Origin: Scatosoma sp045577595
Lineage (GTDB): Bacteria > Bacillota > Clostridia > Christensenellales > Borkfalkiaceae
Direction: 5' to 3'
DNA: 13,259 bases
Assembly: GCA_045577595.1 (NCBI GenBank)
Contig: JAZNIR010000151.1
Span: 1 to 13,259, forward strand
Both the position numbers and the translations under genes were made by a program. Below the pieces are notes generated by a model, which was given only the letters and a program-made list of their open reading frames with translations, was not told the DNA's origin and made no database searches. Below, piece by piece: positions 12,881 to 13,259 of this stretch; the first letter of the stretch is position 1; each line of letters begins with the position of its first letter.

Positions 12881-13087
12881 ATGAAAAATGATACTTTTGA
12901 AAGAAACGGAAATCAAGCTTTGACGTTCAAAATACACGAACTGAAAGAAAAATTAAGGAACACGGATTATATGGCCATTAAATACGGAGAGGGCGAATTG
13001 ACACTTGCGGAATATACGCCCGTAAAAGAACAGCGCAGGGCTTATCGCGCGGAAATTAACAGGTTACAAACCGAATTAAATAAATAG
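12881..13087 (+). CDS. Small helical 68-aa protein at the right end
   Basis: Unrecognised. The protein is charged and helical: MKNDTFERNGNQALTFKIHE, a first helix about 14-29, a loop with MAIKYGEGELTLAEYTPVKE, and a second helix about 49-68 (QRRAYRAEINRLQTELNK), a likely helical hairpin or dimer. AAGGAG (12863-12868) lies 12 nt upstream, a slightly long spacing filled by TATAAAAAAA-type sequence. It is the last late gene, and its TAG ends one base before the right ITR. In phi29 the terminal late genes serve lysis and tail tip; this protein has no membrane segment, so it is not an obvious holin. Could be a structural accessory or chaperone. Confidence 0.75.
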   Translation: MKNDTFERNGNQALTFKIHELKEKLRNTDYMAIKYGEGELTLAEYTPVKEQRRAYRAEINRLQTELNK

Positions 13088-13088
13088 C

Positions 13089-13227
13089 ATTTTCCAAATA
13101 TTCTATATCTTTATTTTGGAAACCCCTACGGATTTAATTTTTGAAAATTCTAAATTTTGCTTTTTTGAAATTTTATAAAAGCGAATTTTAGAAATTGAAA
13201 ATTTTGAATTTATGGGGGTTTTTCCTC
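13089..13227. repeat. Right inverted terminal repeat
   Basis: Reverse complement of 1-139 with one visible difference (13149). The inner boundary lies two bases after the TAG of the last late gene. This copy is followed outward by 15 bases absent from the left end. It functions as the second protein-primed origin. Confidence 0.95.
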
Positions 13228-13242
13228 TTTCTCCCCCTTCCC
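13228..13242. other. Outer 15 bases of the genome terminus (present on this side only)
   Basis: TTTCTCCCCCTTCCC lies between the matched ITR and an adapter sequence. Because an adapter joins the physical end of a fragment, the last C here may be the real terminus. The genome 5' end would then be GGGAAGGGGG..., with the ITR about 154 bp. Low-complexity read error is an alternative. Confidence 0.5.
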
Positions 13243-13259
13243 AAGTCGGAGGCCAAGCG
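13243..13259. other. Sequencing adapter remnant (MGI/BGI type)
   Basis: AAGTCGGAGGCCAAGCG is identical to the first 17 bases, as I remember them, of the common MGI/BGISEQ library adapter. It has no counterpart in the left ITR and is not biological sequence. Confidence 0.9.

Noticed and set aside
1..13259. CRISPR array, insertion sequence, integrase or prophage junction
   Set aside because: No spaced repeats of CRISPR type, no transposase or integrase motifs, and the ITR ends indicate a free linear genome.

Overview
The window is an almost complete linear genome of a very small phi29-like podophage with protein-primed replication. The evidence is a 139-bp inverted terminal repeat at both ends (1-139 and 13089-13227, one mismatch), a family B DNA polymerase of the protein-primed type, a terminal-protein candidate directly upstream of it, and a structural operon matching the phi29 order: scaffold, capsid, tail knob, connector, lower collar. 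Strong AAGGAGG-type ribosome sites, the standard code (TAA, TGA and TAG all serve as stops) and sigma70/sigmaA-type promoters point to a low-to-moderate GC Bacillota host, perhaps a gut Clostridia relative; that host call is inference.

Layout: everything reads outward from one central control region (4517-4913). Leftward (minus strand) is the early/replication operon: a tRNA-like RNA, five small unknown genes, a bacterial-type SSB, the terminal-protein candidate, DNA polymerase and a 55-aa protein that ends on the ITR border. Rightward (plus strand) is the packaging/structural operon: a structured leader RNA, packaging ATPase (gp16-like), a membrane/zinc-motif protein, scaffold (gp7-like), major capsid (gp8-like), tail knob (gp9-like), connector (gp10-like), lower collar (gp11-like), a probable fiber and a 68-aa protein ending next to the right ITR. 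Genes are densely packed, with several 4-nt start/stop overlaps.

The central region holds two back-to-back near-consensus promoters separated by three 14-bp TCGATA repeats. That suggests one switch between replication and morphogenesis, but no regulator was recognised.

Points of most interest: (1) a 69-nt tRNA-like cloverleaf with a T-loop motif and encoded CCA at the start of the early transcript; (2) a canonical SSB tail (DDDTPF-stop) that sits in the -1 frame behind an A8 slippery run; (3) polymerase motif C reading YANTDG instead of YxDTDS, with no recognisable exonuclease motifs; (4) no recognisable lysis gene in a full-length genome; (5) a structured ~100-nt leader in front of a packaging ATPase gene that has no Shine-Dalgarno, a possible packaging-RNA candidate; (6) two hairpin+T-run signals oriented against the late operon. 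The last 17 bases look like MGI/BGI sequencing adapter, so the 15 bases before it may mark the true genome terminus, and the left end may lack those 15 bases.
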